The notes under the pieces were generated by a model. The model was not told the origin of the DNA. It searched no databases and saw only the letters and a list, made by a program, of their open reading frames with translations. A stretch of 64,000 nucleotides of DNA from Simmondsia chinensis (lineage: Eukaryota > Streptophyta > Magnoliopsida > Caryophyllales > Simmondsiaceae), in contig JAGTTD010000001.1 in the NCBI GenBank assembly GCA_018398585.1, forward strand, positions 14,200,501 to 14,264,500, in the 5' to 3' direction. Positions 22,154 through 34,339 of the stretch are shown here, piece by piece. How positions within the stretch are numbered: the first letter of the stretch is position 1; every line of letters begins with the position of its first letter. The position numbers were made by a program, and so were the translations under genes.

Positions 22154-25100
22154 CTATGGCTCGAGCTCTCCATCAATGTAAGGTTTCATTCTTTGACCAT
22201 TGACTTTGAAAGTACCCTTTTTCTCATCTTGAATCTCAACCGTGCCATATGGAAAAACACGGGTTACAATAAAGGGTCCTGACCATCGAGAGTGCAGCTT
22301 TCCTGGGAAAAGTAGTAAGCGGGAGTTAAACAGTAGAACTTTTTGTCCCACTACTAACTCTTTGTTCACAATGTGCTTGTCGTGCCATCTTTTGGTTTGA
22401 TCTTTGTAACTTCGAGCATTTTCATAACCCTCATTTCTGCACTCATCCATCTCGTTGATTTGTAACAACCCCTTTTCGCCTGTAGTTGCTAATTGAAGTT
22501 TAAGGTTATAAATGACATGCCTTGCCATAAACCAGTTGATATGGAGACATTCCAATAGGTGTTTTGAATGCTGTCCTATATGCCCAAAATGCATCATCTA
22601 ACTTGTTCGACCAATCCTTTCTAGAGGCACTAACTGTTTTTTCAAGAATAACTTTCAATTCTCGGTTTGAAATTTCCGCTTGTCCACTTGTTTGAGGATG
22701 GTATGGAGCACCCACATAGTGTGTAACTCCATACTTACTCAATAAACCTTTAAGTTGGCGGTCACGAAAATGTTTTCCGCCATCACTTATAATTGCTCTA
22801 GGAGTTCCAAACAGAGAAAATTTGTTTTGTCTAACAAAGTTTACTACAACTCTAGCATCACTGGTCGGAAAAGCAACTGCTTCGACTCATTTTGACACAT
22901 AATCTACAGCAACCAAAATAAATCTGTTAGAAAATAATGAAGAGAAAGGACCCATGAAATCAATCCCCCAAACGTCAAATAATTCAACAACCAAAATGTT
23001 GTTTAGGGGTATTTCATGTTTCTTGGAGATGTTACCTGTCCTTTGACATCTATCACATTTACTAACAAATTTAAAAGCATCTTTAAAGAGTGTAGGCCAA
23101 TAAAACCCAGATTGTAAAACCTTAGTTGCAGTTTTTGTCCCACCATGATGGCCACTAGTTTCAAGAGAGTGACAGTGGCGAAGAATATTTTCCATTTCTT
23201 CCTCAAGTACACATCTTCTAATAATCTGGTCTGCACAATGCTTATATAAGAATGGTTCTTCCCAAAAATAATGCTGTAAGTCGGCGAAGAACTTCTTTTT
23301 CTGTTGATAAGTCATGTCTTCTAGCACTTCCTGTGCAACCAGATAGTTAACAATGTCAATGTACCATGGACAATCAAGATTCTCACTTACCATCATAAGA
23401 CTTTCATCCAAGAATTTTTCGATGATAGAGGGACCTTTATCCTCTTGTTCGAGACGTGACAGATGATCTGCCACAACATTTTCTGTACCCTTTTTATCCC
23501 AGATTTCTAAATCAAATTCCTAAAGCAAGAGAATCCATCTAATCAGTCTCGATTTTGCATCCTGTTTTGCAAAAAAGTATTTCAGAGCACAATGGTTAGT
23601 GCAAACAATTACCTTTGAATTGAGTAGGTAGGAACGAAATTTATCAAATGCAAACATTACAGCTAGTAATTCGTTTTCAGTAGTAGCATAGTTAATCTGT
23701 GCATCTGTCAAAGTTTTGCTAGCATAGTAAATTACATGAAAATTTTTGTTCCTTCTTTGTCCTAGCATAGCCCCTAGAGCATAATTACTAGCGTTGCACA
23801 TAAGTGCAAAGTGTAAGGTCCAGTCAGGTGCTACGATTATAGGTGCTGACACTAATTTTTTCTTTAGGGTCTCAAAAGCATGCATGCAGTTACTATCAAA
23901 GTTAAAAGGGACAACTTTCATCAGCAAATTGCAGAGAGGCTTAGCGATCTTAGAGAAGTTCTTAATAAATCTTATGTAGAAACTTGCATGTCCTGAAAAA
24001 CCCCAAATACCCTTAACATTGGTAGGGGTTGGTAATCGTTCTATCACTTCAGTTTCGCTCTATCAACCTCAATTCCTTTTTTTGAAATCATATGTCCTAA
24101 CACAATTCCTTCTTGTACCATAAAATAACATTTCTTCTAATTCAAGACAAGTTTAGTGTCAGTGCATCTTTGCAAAACCGTGGAGAGGTTAGCTAAACAA
24201 TCATCAAATGAGGCTCCAAAGACTGAAAAATGATCTATAAACACCTCTATGAAATTTTCCACCATATCACTAAAAATTGCCATCATACATCTTTAAAAAG
24301 TCACAGGAGCATTGCATAACCCAAAAGGAATTCTCCTATAGGAAAAGGCACCATAAGGACAAGTGAAAGTGGTCTTTTTGTCATCTTCCGGGGCTATGGC
24401 AATTTGATTGTACCCTAAATATCCATCAAGAAAACAGTAATACGAATGACCCGCTAGTTTTTCTAACATTTGATCAATGAATGGTAAGGGGAAGTGGTCC
24501 TTTCAGGTGGCATCATTAAGTTTTCGATAATCTATGCAAACCCTCCACCGGATGACAGTCCTAGTAGGGATGAGCTCATTGTTCTCATTTTCTACCACAG
24601 TTATCCCCCCCTTTTTTGGAACAACTTGCACTGGGCTAACCCATGGGCTATCAGATATGGGATAAATGATTCCGGCATCTAATAGTTTGACAACTTCTTT
24701 TCTTACCACCTCTTTCATGGCAGGGTTTAACCGCCGTTGAGGTTGCACGATAGGTTTAAAGCTATCCTTCATGAGAATCTTGTGCATGCATATGGAAGGG
24801 CTAATTCCCTTGATATCTGAAAGGGTCCATCCGATTGTTGATTTATGCTCTCTGAGAACCCTAAGAAACCTTTCTTATTCAATATTACTCAATGAGGCAT
24901 TAATAATAACAGGATTAGTGTTAGAATTACCAAGATAGGCATATTTGAGATGTGGTGGCAATGGCTTGAGCTCTAGATTCGGCGGCTCTTCTTCTTCCGT
25001 TTTCTGCTGAATTTCAATTGCTTGAATGTCTTCCACTCCTGTTTCACGGTGCGAATAGAAAGGTTCGCAGCTTTCCAGGTATTGGGCACATTCCCTTATC

Positions 25101-25703
25101 AACTCATTCTCTGTGTCTAAAGTCCCTGACTTTGTTAGACACGCTTCAAGGGGTAATTTAGGGAATGTGTCCATGAATGTCTTGGTGACCAACCCATCTA
25201 CTATATCAACCTCAAAAAAAGAATCCATGTGAGATGGAAATTGTATGGCATTAAAGACATTGAAGGTTACCTGTTCATCTTATACCCTTAGGATAAGTTT
25301 TCCTTATTGCACGTCTATCAGGGTTCTTCCTGTAACAAGGAAGAGTCGGCCTAGAATAAGAGGTATCTCACAATCCTCTTCCATGTCAAGCACTATGAAG
25401 TTAATCGGGAAGATGAATTTATCGACCTTCAGAAGGACGTCTTCAATTACACCTCTTGGATACTTGATTGATCTGTTCGCCAGTTGGAGAGATACAGTGG
25501 TAGGCTTCACTTCTCCTAACCCGACTTTCCTGAAAGCGGAGAGTGGCATTAAATTTATACTTGCACCTAAATCACATGAAACTTTATTAAAACTAATAGA
25601 GCCAATGGTGCAAGATATAGTGAAACTCCCTGGATCTTTTAGCTTGGGAGGCAACTTCTTTTTCAGTATGGCACTGCATTCTTCAGTAAGTGCTACCGTT
25701 TAG
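22154..25703 (-). pseudogene. Athila pol: protease, RT, RNase H, integrase
   Basis: The protease (25654-25304) has CDLGASINLMPLSAF. The RT start (24787-24503) has DSPWVSPVQVVPKKGG and WRVCIDYRKLNDAT. The RT palm follows across stops, with the catalytic box reading FIDHFS where FxDDFS is expected, so the second catalytic aspartate is lost. RT end and RNase H (24047-23520) include APDWTLHFALMCNASNYALG and the conserved TENELLAVMFAFDKFR. Integrase (23474-22154) has an HHCC finger (HCHSLETSGHHGG and CDRCQRTG), the DDE residues in WGIDFMGP, IISDGG and [10 protein letters not shown], and the C-terminal [16 protein letters not shown] block. There are several stops and frameshifts, including one near 24500 and one in integrase near 22890. 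Confidence 0.9.
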
Positions 25704-25899
25704 AACTCTCCCAACTTTCTTTTGTTAGACAGAATTTCTTTCATGAATTTTGCATATTTGGGCATCTATTCTAAATGTCAGCAAAAGGGACATTAATGTG
25801 TAACTTTTTGATAATTCCAAAAATTTAGCAAATTGTTCGTCCGCTTTTGTCTTTCTCAGGCGTTGGGAGAACGGGACCTTTGTTTTGTAGGGTTGAGGT

Positions 25900-27846
25900 T
25901 CAACCCTTTTTAGTTCATTTTCTTATTGTATTTTTGTCCATTCCTCATTTTCCAATTCCTGATTTGCATCAGTGGATAGGTTAATTATGGGTTGTTCAAT
26001 TGGCATGGTTTTGTGTACCCGAGTTGGTTCTGTCATAATTTTTGCACTTCGTAATTCTATTGCTTTTACCTGCTCTCGTGGGTTAGTGATAGTGTTACTG
26101 GGTCAGGAACCTTGAGACCTTTCAGAAAGGTGGTTTGAAATTTGTCCAATTTGTGTCTCAAGGTTTCCAATGGTCGCTTCTTGATTTCGAAGATTTGTTT
26201 CAGTGTTTTACATGAAACTTCTAGTGTCTTGCATAGACTTATTGAACAATTCCTCGAGATCAGCTTTTCTTTTGGGGGGCTGAAAAGGTTGTTTATGCAT
26301 TCCTTAATTCCATGAAAAATTTGTATGATTTCTGCACCTGGGATTATATGTGTTGGAATAGGGATTATTTTGTTGTCTTTGAAAATTTGAAACAAAATTG
26401 GCTTGTTCATGGGTTGATGCGGCAAAGGGATTCCCTGTTTGGCACTTTGTGCTTGGATAATTCCCTGCACAAAATTCAATCGTTAGCATAGGAGAATTTA
26501 TGGCATTCACGTTCATGTTACCTATCTGTTTTTGAAGCATTGAAACCTGGGCAGTTAACTTTGTTATTGCATCCAGCTCGTACATTCCCACATGTTTCTT
26601 TTGTTCAGTTTCCCTTGCATAGTTATTGCTAGACATTACTTCTAGCAATTCATACATTTATCTGGGGTTTTGTGATTTAGGGATCCTCCTGCAGCTGCAT
26701 CTACCATCGTTCAAGTATTAGGTGCCAATAGGGATGGCAATGGGGCGGGTAAAATCCGTTACCCGTGGGTATACGCCCCGTTTGGGGCGGGTATGGGAAT
26801 AGATGATGTGGGTAATGGATACGGGTAGGGTACACATTTCAATACCTGTCACCGGTATGGGGCGGGTACGGGTATAGGCTTGTACCCGCCCCGTCCCGCC
26901 CCGACCCGACCCGCACCCGCATGTATCCGCCCCGCTCTTCCCCGTACCCGCATATCCCCGTTGTGTTATTTTATATAAAATAAATTTCTCAGGCAATTTA
27001 TAATTATGAAGTCATGGTTATTATTGAAGGGAAAAAGAAAAGAATTTTATGTGTAGTAAGTTGGACAATGGATAGGTAACAAGGTGGGTACGACGAGCGG
27101 GTACGGGGTGGGTATGGGCGGGTACGGGGCGGGTTGGGGCGAGTAATGGGTATGGGTTTGTACCGGCCGGGGCGGGTACGGGTACCCACTTCATACCCGT
27201 GATAGGTACGGGTATAGAATTTGTGTGGCAGGTACGGGTATGGAGGAGGCGCCCCCCGTACCCGCCCCGCCCCATTGCCATCCCTAGGTGCCAACCCATT
27301 GTAAAAAGTTTGGACTTGTATACAAACTGGCAAACCATGATGTGGGCACGTTCTCAAAAATTCTTTGTAACATTCCCACGCCTCATACAAAGATTCTGTA
27401 TTGTATTATACAAATGAAGTAATGTCATTCCTCATCTTAGCTAATTTGGCTGGTGAAAAATATTTAGCAAGAAATTTTTGAGCCAAATCATCCCAAGTGG
27501 TGATAGTTCCTGATGGTAATGACATTAACCATGCTTTGGCTTTATCTCTCAGTGAGATGGGAAATAGGCTTAAGCGAATGGCATCATCGCTGACACCATT
27601 ATGCTTAAATATATCGCATATCTCTAAGAAGTTAGCGATATGCATGTTTGGGTCTTCACTAGGTAGACCGCCAAATTGGATGGTTTGTTGAATCATTTGT
27701 ATAAGAGCAGGTTTAATTTCGAAATTGTTTGCTTGTATTGGTGGATGTCGAATGCTAGAAGTGCACCATCCAATAGTAGGTATAGCATAATCTTTTAGAG
27801 TCCTTTCATCATCATTTCTGGTGTTATTAGCCATGGTAGTAGTCAT
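25900..27846 (-). pseudogene. Athila gag, interrupted by a MITE
   Basis: Starts at the ATG at 27846 (MTTTMANNTRNDDERTLKDY). The core has FEIKPALIQMIQQ, then SEDPNMHIANFLEICD, and the retrotransposon-gag helix region DKAKAWLMSLP and TTWDDLAQKFLAKYF. After the MITE at 26729-27286 the frame continues with the knuckle-like CAGNYPSTKC and PYSNTYNPRCRNHTNFSW, typical of Athila gag C-termini. There is a stop immediately left of the MITE, and the C-terminal part is in a different frame. Gag would assemble cytoplasmic particles; this copy cannot. Confidence 0.88.
26729..27286. mobile_element. GC-rich hAT MITE (558 bp) with perfect 8-bp TSD
   Basis: Ends are TAGGGATGGCAATGGGGCGG and its exact inverted copy at 27267-27286. 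The flanks are ggtgccaa at 26721-26728 and 27287-27294, a perfect 8-bp duplication. The interior carries dense gggtacgggta-type repeats in opposite orientation at the two sides around an AT-rich centre. It is non-coding; the open frames across it are a by-product of GC-rich repeats. It inserted into Athila gag after that element had arrived. Confidence 0.93.
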
Positions 27847-28531
27847 TTTTGTTTTCTTGATTAGTCGAAGAGTTCTTTCGATTTCAGGGTCAAAGGAGTT
27901 ATTTCTTTTTCAATTAAATTTTGCATACAAAGTATAAATAAACTACTATAAAGTTAAAGGCAAGGATAGCAATAAAGAGAAACCTTTAAAAGTTACAAAA
28001 GTATAATACAAATTTTAACAAAGCCAAATTTTAAGGGGAAAATAGGTACTAATAAAAGTTTTGAAAAACTTAGAGATAATAAATTTAATTTTAAAAAACC
28101 TATTTGGATGATAAAATAAAATTAAAATAAAGTTAAAATTGATTAGAAAGCCTAAAATTACAACAATTTAAAATAAAAGTTAAGAAAACACAAATTTTTA
28201 AAGAAAAAGAGGAAGGTAGTAACCCTAATGTTTTTGAAAAACTTTAAAATAACAAATTTAACTTTTAAAACCCTAACAAAGTGAACTTCTAATCAAAATA
28301 AAAATGAAAATAAAGACAAAATATAAGAAAAATAACAAAATAACACAAACCTAACAACTTTTTTTTTTTTTAGGGGGGTATATACGAATTTATTTAATTT
28401 ATTTTTAAGAATTATCTTTGCAAATAAATTAAATGAAAAATTTCTTAAACTTAAATAAAATTTATAAATTATTAATAATTTCAAATTAGCACCAAAACTA
28501 GTTGGTATCTATATCGCTCAAATATAGACAA
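27847..28531 (-). other. Leader of Athila element J
   Basis: Untranslated sequence between primer binding site and gag. It contains two related blocks around tagtaaccctaatgttttt and aactttaaaa, and matches the end of element K at 32690-32960. Confidence 0.65.
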
Positions 28532-28549
28532 TCCCCGACAACGGCGTCA
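28532..28549 (-). promoter_or_regulatory. Primer binding site, Asp tRNA type
   Basis: The minus strand reads TGACGCCGTTGTCGGGGA, one base from the usual Athila site, six bases from the LTR. It proves that J is on the minus strand. Confidence 0.87.
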
Positions 28550-28555
28550 AAAACT

Positions 28556-30017
28556 TGATGTGTACTTTGCGTATGCATGGCAAGTGCATATGTTGTATCA
28601 AATAATAAAGTAGTAAGTAGAGTATCATTCCCATGAGGATTGTTACTGAGTGAGTACCGAAATTGATAGCTTTAGCACTATTTGAAATACTGAAAATTAA
28701 AGTTTTTGATATGAAATAAAATAAAATAAAAAGAAACAAAATGTGTTACTAATTTTTAACTAAAGTTTTATGATTTGTATGAAGTTTTTATGATTTAATA
28801 ATATCCATGGCATCTGATTTCACCCAGTTGCATCAATACACCTTTCTATTCTCAATATTCAAGTTGTTATTAAATGTTGATGGTTGAAAATCCTAATTTA
28901 CTAAACATTCTCTCTCGAGCAACATTTAGCATGCTCTTTTACATATTAACCCATCACTCTCATGCATGAATTTAAATAAAAAAAGTGTTTTTAAGGCACT
29001 ATGAGTTTCACTTAAAAACCACACAAATCGCGTTAATCTCTCTCAAGCAATTGCTCAATTTGTGGTGCTTATCACCTTAGTAATCATCGTAAATCTCCTC
29101 TTGGACTCATTATGAATCATTATAGGCCTTAAATGGTGATCAAGCATTTAAAACTCATGAAGAACAATGATAAATACTTCAACAATGCAATAACAAAACA
29201 TTGAATATGTTGAATTAGAAATGAGCGTATATTACAACTTAGGCTACATCATAGCCTTGGAATAACAAAATTAGTTCATGATAAACTTAATATAAAATAT
29301 TATTAACATGAAAGTCATGAACTTAGGAAAGAAAAAGGATAGAAAGAACTAAAACTACAAAATTACAAACCAAATTTTCTTCCTTCCTTTCCTTCCTTCT
29401 TCCTCTCGGTTTCACTCTCTTTTCTCACTACTTCTTATGAATTTTTTGTTTGAAAAACTGATTCCTAAACACTCCACAACCATTCTATATTTATAGTAGT
29501 AGAGATGGGATAAAAAAATAAAGAAAAATATCAAAACTTGCTTCTCATTTGCTGGTTGCTGCGGCCGCTGCTAAAGTTATTTTATCATCAATATTTTATG
29601 TAATTTTTCTGCTCAAGCACCGCCCAAACCTTCAAAGATGAGTTAGAATATGTTAAAGTATTTATATACAATGAATTTAGATAGTAAAATATGTTTAAAG
29701 TTGCCGCCCATTGCAACTTGTTTGCAAAATGTGTAATTTTTTTGTAGGTTCATGTATGAACCGTGTGTTTTGGGGTGATTTTGTTATTATTATTAAATTT
29801 TTTATTTCTTTTATTTGATGTATCTTGCTTCTACTTGTTGATGTTGATGTTGATGATAAAACCTAGCAAGATTTAGCATGAAATTAGTATTTTTGCAAGA
29901 AAATAACAATATAGTCAAAAAAGAGCAAAACCGAGCAAAAAGATAGAAGTTTGACAAAAATTGGTTAAACATGAATAAAAATGATATAAATAATTATATA
30001 CTAAATTAGACTTGTTA
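28556..30017 (-). repeat. Athila LTR shared by elements J and K
   Basis: 1,462 bp, beginning TGATGTGTAC and ending ttagacttgtta. It is the 5' LTR of J (primer binding site on its left) and also stands directly left of the polypurine side of K, so it serves both, as after recombination between tandem elements. A (TTG ATG)n-like run lies at about 29836-29860. Confidence 0.83.
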
Positions 30018-30414
30018 AAATACCACCAAACTTAAATCTTGCTCGTCCTCGAGCGAGGCTAAATCTTGAAGCACAGGATCTCATGCCTATTTGGAATTTT
30101 TCCACAATTTAAACCAGGTGCACTTCAAATTAGAGAAGAACAACTGAGGCTCAAAGTTCAAGGTTCTAAAGGCAAAACCATCTTTCCAAGGAAAAATCTA
30201 TCAATTACCTAGGTAACTGAATTCAAATGTTAGCTAAGCAAATTAAATTTATCCGCCATTTCTAATCTCAAGGTAATCAAACCGAATAGAGGACTAAAAT
30301 CATACCACTCATAACAATACTTCAAATATGCCCAAAAGTAAGTATTTACGCCATTATTTTCTCTCCTTTTTTTTTCCGGAGGAATTTATTTGCTCAAGTC
30401 AATTTTGGCTCATG

Positions 30415-30690
30415 AGTATATCTTCAGCGAGAATCAAGCTCTGACTCCTGGGCAATGACCTATAAGTAAGAGAAGCCACCACTGAGATACACCCAATATT
30501 ACTATGTGAGTATATCGTTAGCGAGAATTAAGCTCCGACTCTTGGGCGATGACCAATAAGTAAGACAAGCAGCCACTGAGATGCCTTCATTATGACTTCC
30601 CAAGTATATCTTCAGTGAGAATCAAGCTCCGACTCCTGGGCGATGACCCATAAGTAAGAGAAGCCACCACTGAGACGTCCTCTTAATGGG
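30415..30690. repeat. Three tandem ~94-bp units in element K
   Basis: Units begin at 30429, 30523 and 30617, with the same sequence as the array at 20755-21035. Confidence 0.82.
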
Positions 30691-31513
30691 TAGCACATAT
30701 CTTAAAAGTGTTTATGTGGGATAGTGGTGCTAGAGATGCTTTTATCTTTTTTTTTTTTCATATTTTTTCCTAGATTTAGGCATAACTTTTCAAAGTCTAT
30801 TATGTAAATGATAATATTAATGTAATCCATTCAAATTTGAGCGTTTTTTAATTAGAAAGAAAAGTAAATAAGCCATGCTAACTAGTGAAGTCAAATACCA
30901 TGGTTTTATAAAAATAGTGCCTTAAATTAGATCATGTTTTGCAGTTAGAACACAAAAACAATTGATTATCAGGTTATTCAATCTAATTAAAGTAAACGAG
31001 CTAAAAAGAGTAGAGAAATTACCTAAAAAGTATGATAATAAGTGCTTACTCTCTCTTTTTTTTTCAATGAAATTTTTAAAAGACTAATGATTAAAACTGT
31101 AGAAAATAGACAATCTTTTTATTGACCATATATCCCCATACAAAGGCTCCGAACTCTGCGAGGCACTAAAGCCGACTCTAAAACATAAAACAGGGAAACT
31201 TTTCAAAAAAATTTTGTTTCAAAAGTTTAAAAATTTGTCTCTCCCACCCCCAAAATTAAAGTTAACATTGTCCTCAATGTTAAAAGAAATATGAGGAACG
31301 AAGCAGTAGGTGATGATTGTTCATTTGATGGCGAATGTTGTGATCCGGTTACCCCTAAACTTGTTTCAAAATGTCTGTTTGAACAAAAATGTATAGAAAC
31401 ATGAGAAAATAGCAAAAATAAAAGGACACTAAAATAAAAGAAGTAAGGAAAAGAGCACTTGGGTTGCCTCCCAAGAAGCGCTTTTGGTCGTTAGCTCAAC
31501 TCTTTGAGTGGAT

Positions 31514-31870
31514 CTATCCCGTGTCTTGAAGGAGAATAGAGTTTCCACCATCCACCCACAATGAACATTTTCTTCCATGGATCTTCCTTGTTCGCTTCTT
31601 TACACGTCCACCTCCGCCTTCTCTAATTTTGAGATCCTTGAGCCTAATTTGCCACAACCTAGATTTTCTTTTCAGATGTTTTCTAGAATTCCTCTCCGAG
31701 GCATCCATAGTTTCGAAAATCTTTGACCATGTCAAATAAGCTTGACATTCTATTTCAATGACTAGTGGTGGTGGGTCAGTAAAGATAGGTTTGGTCCTTG
31801 GTGGCGATGAGTCGATTAAGGGAATTATGTCACATTGAGGTGGTTCTTTTAATGTGTCTTTATCCCTCAA
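31514..31870 (-). CDS. Unrecognised 118-codon ORF in element K
   Basis: Rich in proline near the start (LIDSSPPRTKPIFTDPPPLV) and strongly basic toward the end (RKHLKRKSRLWQIRLKDL and GGGGRVKKRTRKIHGRK). I know no matching family. It lies where J has its 3' untranslated part and the end of pol, so it may be a decayed piece of either or an extra ORF. Stops surround it. Confidence 0.25.
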   Translation of the reverse strand: MRDKDTLKEPPQCDIIPLIDSSPPRTKPIFTDPPPLVIEIECQAYLTWSKIFETMDASERNSRKHLKRKSRLWQIRLKDLKIREGGGGRVKKRTRKIHGRKCSLWVDGGNSILLQDTG

Positions 31871-31942
31871 TGCTATGGCGCTAGTTTTCCCCCCTAGAAT
31901 GGTGACGATATTGCTAGGCAGGGATTTTTCAGACGTCTTCGA

Positions 31943-32576
31943 CTATTCCTCTATTGCAGTCCCTACTTGAAGTTTAGGATTTTGGATGGAGGTTCTTTGG
32001 CTTTTTAGGTCACTCACTGTTTCCATGAATTCCTTAAATGTCTCTTCTAAGCCACTGTTCTTTTCTTGAGAATGATAAGTGGGTGACCAAGATGCTTCGT
32101 GATGATTCCAAGAATTTGACATAAGTGCTAGAGTAGGGATTGTACTGTGGTTGGTAAAAATTTGACATGTAATTACCTTGTTCAAAACCCCATGAGGAAA
32201 AGCTATTACCTAATTGACATTCTATACTAGTATGGTTATCTGCCCAAAATTCACATCTAGGAGTACTAGCAGCAGTAATGTCATTTAATTGTTCTTGAAT
32301 TTGTGAAAGTTGGGCAGATAATGCAGTAATTTCATGAATGCTCTATTTTTTTCTCGGTACAGCTTGATATTGAGGTCTCATAAAGTTATATTGCTCAAAA
32401 ACTAATAAAGAAAAGCTATTACCCATATGACATTCCATACTAGCATGGTTATCTACACAAAATTCACTTCTAGGAATACTAGCAGTAATCATGTCTTCAA
32501 TTAGTGAAAGTTGAGTAGGTAATGCATTAAATACAGCTTGGTATTGAGGTCTTATAAAGTTGTAGCAAGCCGTCAC
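31943..32576 (-). pseudogene. Athila gag C-terminal remnant, partly duplicated
   Basis: Two frames: 32576-32343 has CHMGNSFSLLVFEQYNF, parallel to the gag knuckle end of J. 32185-31943 has FKEFMETVSDLKSQRTSIQN and KLQVGTAIEE, the coiled-coil end of Athila gag. The phrase ttaccta(t)..gacattc.atactag.atggttatct occurs twice (about 32207-32241 and 32418-32452), a ~210-bp internal duplication. Confidence 0.68.
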
Positions 32577-33043
32577 TTTTAGCGCTTTTTTTTTATGAAT
32601 AAATAATTAAAAAAAGTAAATAAATAAATAAATAAACTTAAATGTTACAAGAAAAAAAAATAAAATTAGTGAGAAATATTAAGACAACAACAACCCTTGA
32701 AAACCGAGTTTTAAGAAAGGGGTATTAGTAACCCTAAAGGTTTTGAAAAACTTTAGGATACAAACCTAACTTTGAAAAACCTATCTACATGACTAAAAAA
32801 GATTAAAATAAAGTTAAAATTAATCCAAAAATCTAAAAATACAACAATCTAAAGTAAAATTTAAGAAAACACAAATTTTAAAAAAAAGGGGGGAGGGGAT
32901 AGTAACCCTAATGTTTTCAAAAACTTTAAAAATATCAAATTTAACTTTTAAAACCCTAACAGTATGTTTAGGTCATCATTGCATTCATGATAGTTTAGTT
33001 TTGTGGATTCCTGATTTATTTTGTTTGCTAAACTTAAAATAAT

Positions 33044-33055
33044 AGGTATCACATC
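33044..33055 (+). promoter_or_regulatory. Decayed primer binding site of element E
   Basis: taggtatcacat resembles the Met-type TGGTATCAGAGC at 8 of 12 bases and lies about 50 bp before the gag start, where the site is expected. Confidence 0.45.
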
Positions 33056-33106
33056 ATTTTGCATAGCTCAAGTTTAGTTACACAAATGTTTACATTTACA
33101 AGGATA

Positions 33107-33800
33107 ATGGCAACGACTGGTGCTCTTCATTCAATTCTTAAGCATAATGTACTCAGTGGACCAAATTATTTTACCTAAAAAAGCCATTTGGACATAATTC
33201 TAGTTCATAAGGGTCACAAGTTTTTTCTTACTAATGCTCGTCCACTAGTGCCTACTACTAATTTTGCAGCTGCTGTTAAAGAGCGTCACGAATGCTGGCA
33301 AAAGGCTAATAAATCAGCCAAATGCTACATATTGGCCCCCGTGTTAAATGTTCTCAAGCATTAGATGCTGGAGAATCAAACAACACCTGAGATGATGAAA
33401 CATTTTGAAGAACAGTATAGAGCAGTAAGGCAAGAACTGATAAGGATGTTGCTTAACATGTGGATGTCCGAAGGAATACCAATTGAGGAACACATATGAA
33501 TTTGATGGCGTGTTTTTCTAAATTGGAAATGCTTGGAGCTAAGTTCGACAGTCAAACTAAGCAAGATATCATCCTCAGTTCTCTGTCCAGCTGATTCACT
33601 CAGTTCCAGCTGAATTTTTCTATGAATAAAAAGGACCATTCATTGCCCGAGCTCATGAAAGAGCTGCAAGTAACAGAGGACTTGATGAGGGTCAAAGGAA
33701 GTGTCCACTTGACCTAGGCATCGAGGACAAGTGAGAGTAAGCAAGCCAAGGGATAGTATTTCCTCCACAAAAAAATGGGCCACTAGAAGAGGAACTGCAC
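33107..33800 (+). pseudogene. copia gag of element E
   Basis: Starts MATTGALHSILKHNVLSGPN, the usual copia gag opening (SGPNY, then a block with LVHKGHKFFLT). It continues with ERHECWQKANKSAKCYILA and, near 33500, MACFSKLEMLGAKFDSQT. The zinc-knuckle region at about 33750 reads HKKMGH.KRNC with both leading cysteines lost. Multiple stops. Confidence 0.83.
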
Positions 33801-34339
33801 TAAGCACTTAGCTACCCTTCCTTACTAAGACTAGCAAACCATCTGGTGAAGGTATGATGATATCTTATTTAATTGAGTCATGTATAGTTGAGAGTCCACC
33901 AGGTTCCGATGTGTGGACTCAGTGTGGACTCAAGTTCAACTGATCATTCCTGTAATATGTTACAGGAACTTAAGCTAACCAGGAGGCTGCTTGATGGATA
34001 AGTGTACCTAATAGTTGGAGATGGTACAAGAGTTCTAGTCCTAGGGGTAGGAGATTTTAGCTTAGTTTTTAGTGGTAGAGTTTTAATTTTGAAAGACTAT
34101 CCATTTGTACATGCATTGCGCAGGAATTTGATTTCTATGTCTCATTAGTTAATAGTGGATATTCAATTAATTTTGGTTCTGAATTTGTCATTGGTCAAAA
34201 TAAATTGTTTATAGGTACTTGTATGGATGGTTTATTTATATTATTTCCTGATCAAAACTCTGTTGATTTTTCATAAGAGTCTAACACAAGCTCACTCGTT
34301 CAACCTTGTAAGAGAAAACACTTTGAAAAGGATAATGCC

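Larger units (their letters stand above)
19972..30017 (-). mobile_element. Athila-like Ty3/gypsy element J
   Basis: From the right on the minus strand: LTR 30017-28556, Asp-type primer binding site 28549-28532, leader, gag (27846-25900), pol (25703-22154), a 1.8-kb 3' untranslated part with a tandem repeat, a purine tract at 20382-20367, and a truncated 3' LTR (20366-19972). The domain order, the DLGAS protease and the tRNA-Asp primer fit the Athila lineage. All coding parts are damaged, and a hAT MITE sits in gag. The left LTR keeps only about 395 bp of the U3 end. Confidence 0.85.
30018..32960 (-). mobile_element. Athila-like element K, pol-less and truncated
   Basis: Follows the same order as J from the LTR rightwards: purine tract, three-unit ~93-bp array, 3' region, then jumps to gag C-terminal sequence and leader. 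All of protease to integrase is absent. The leader (32690-32960) matches 28021-28280 of J and ends at aaaaccctaac, where copia element E begins, so the right LTR is missing. Confidence 0.78.

Noticed and set aside
26718..27390. Long proline/arginine/threonine-rich ORFs on the minus strand
   Set aside because: They are read from the GC-rich repeats of the hAT MITE and have no protein-like features.
32951..32960. Telomere-like aaaccctaac
   Set aside because: Single occurrence, part of the Athila leader shared with 28270-28280, not a repeat array.
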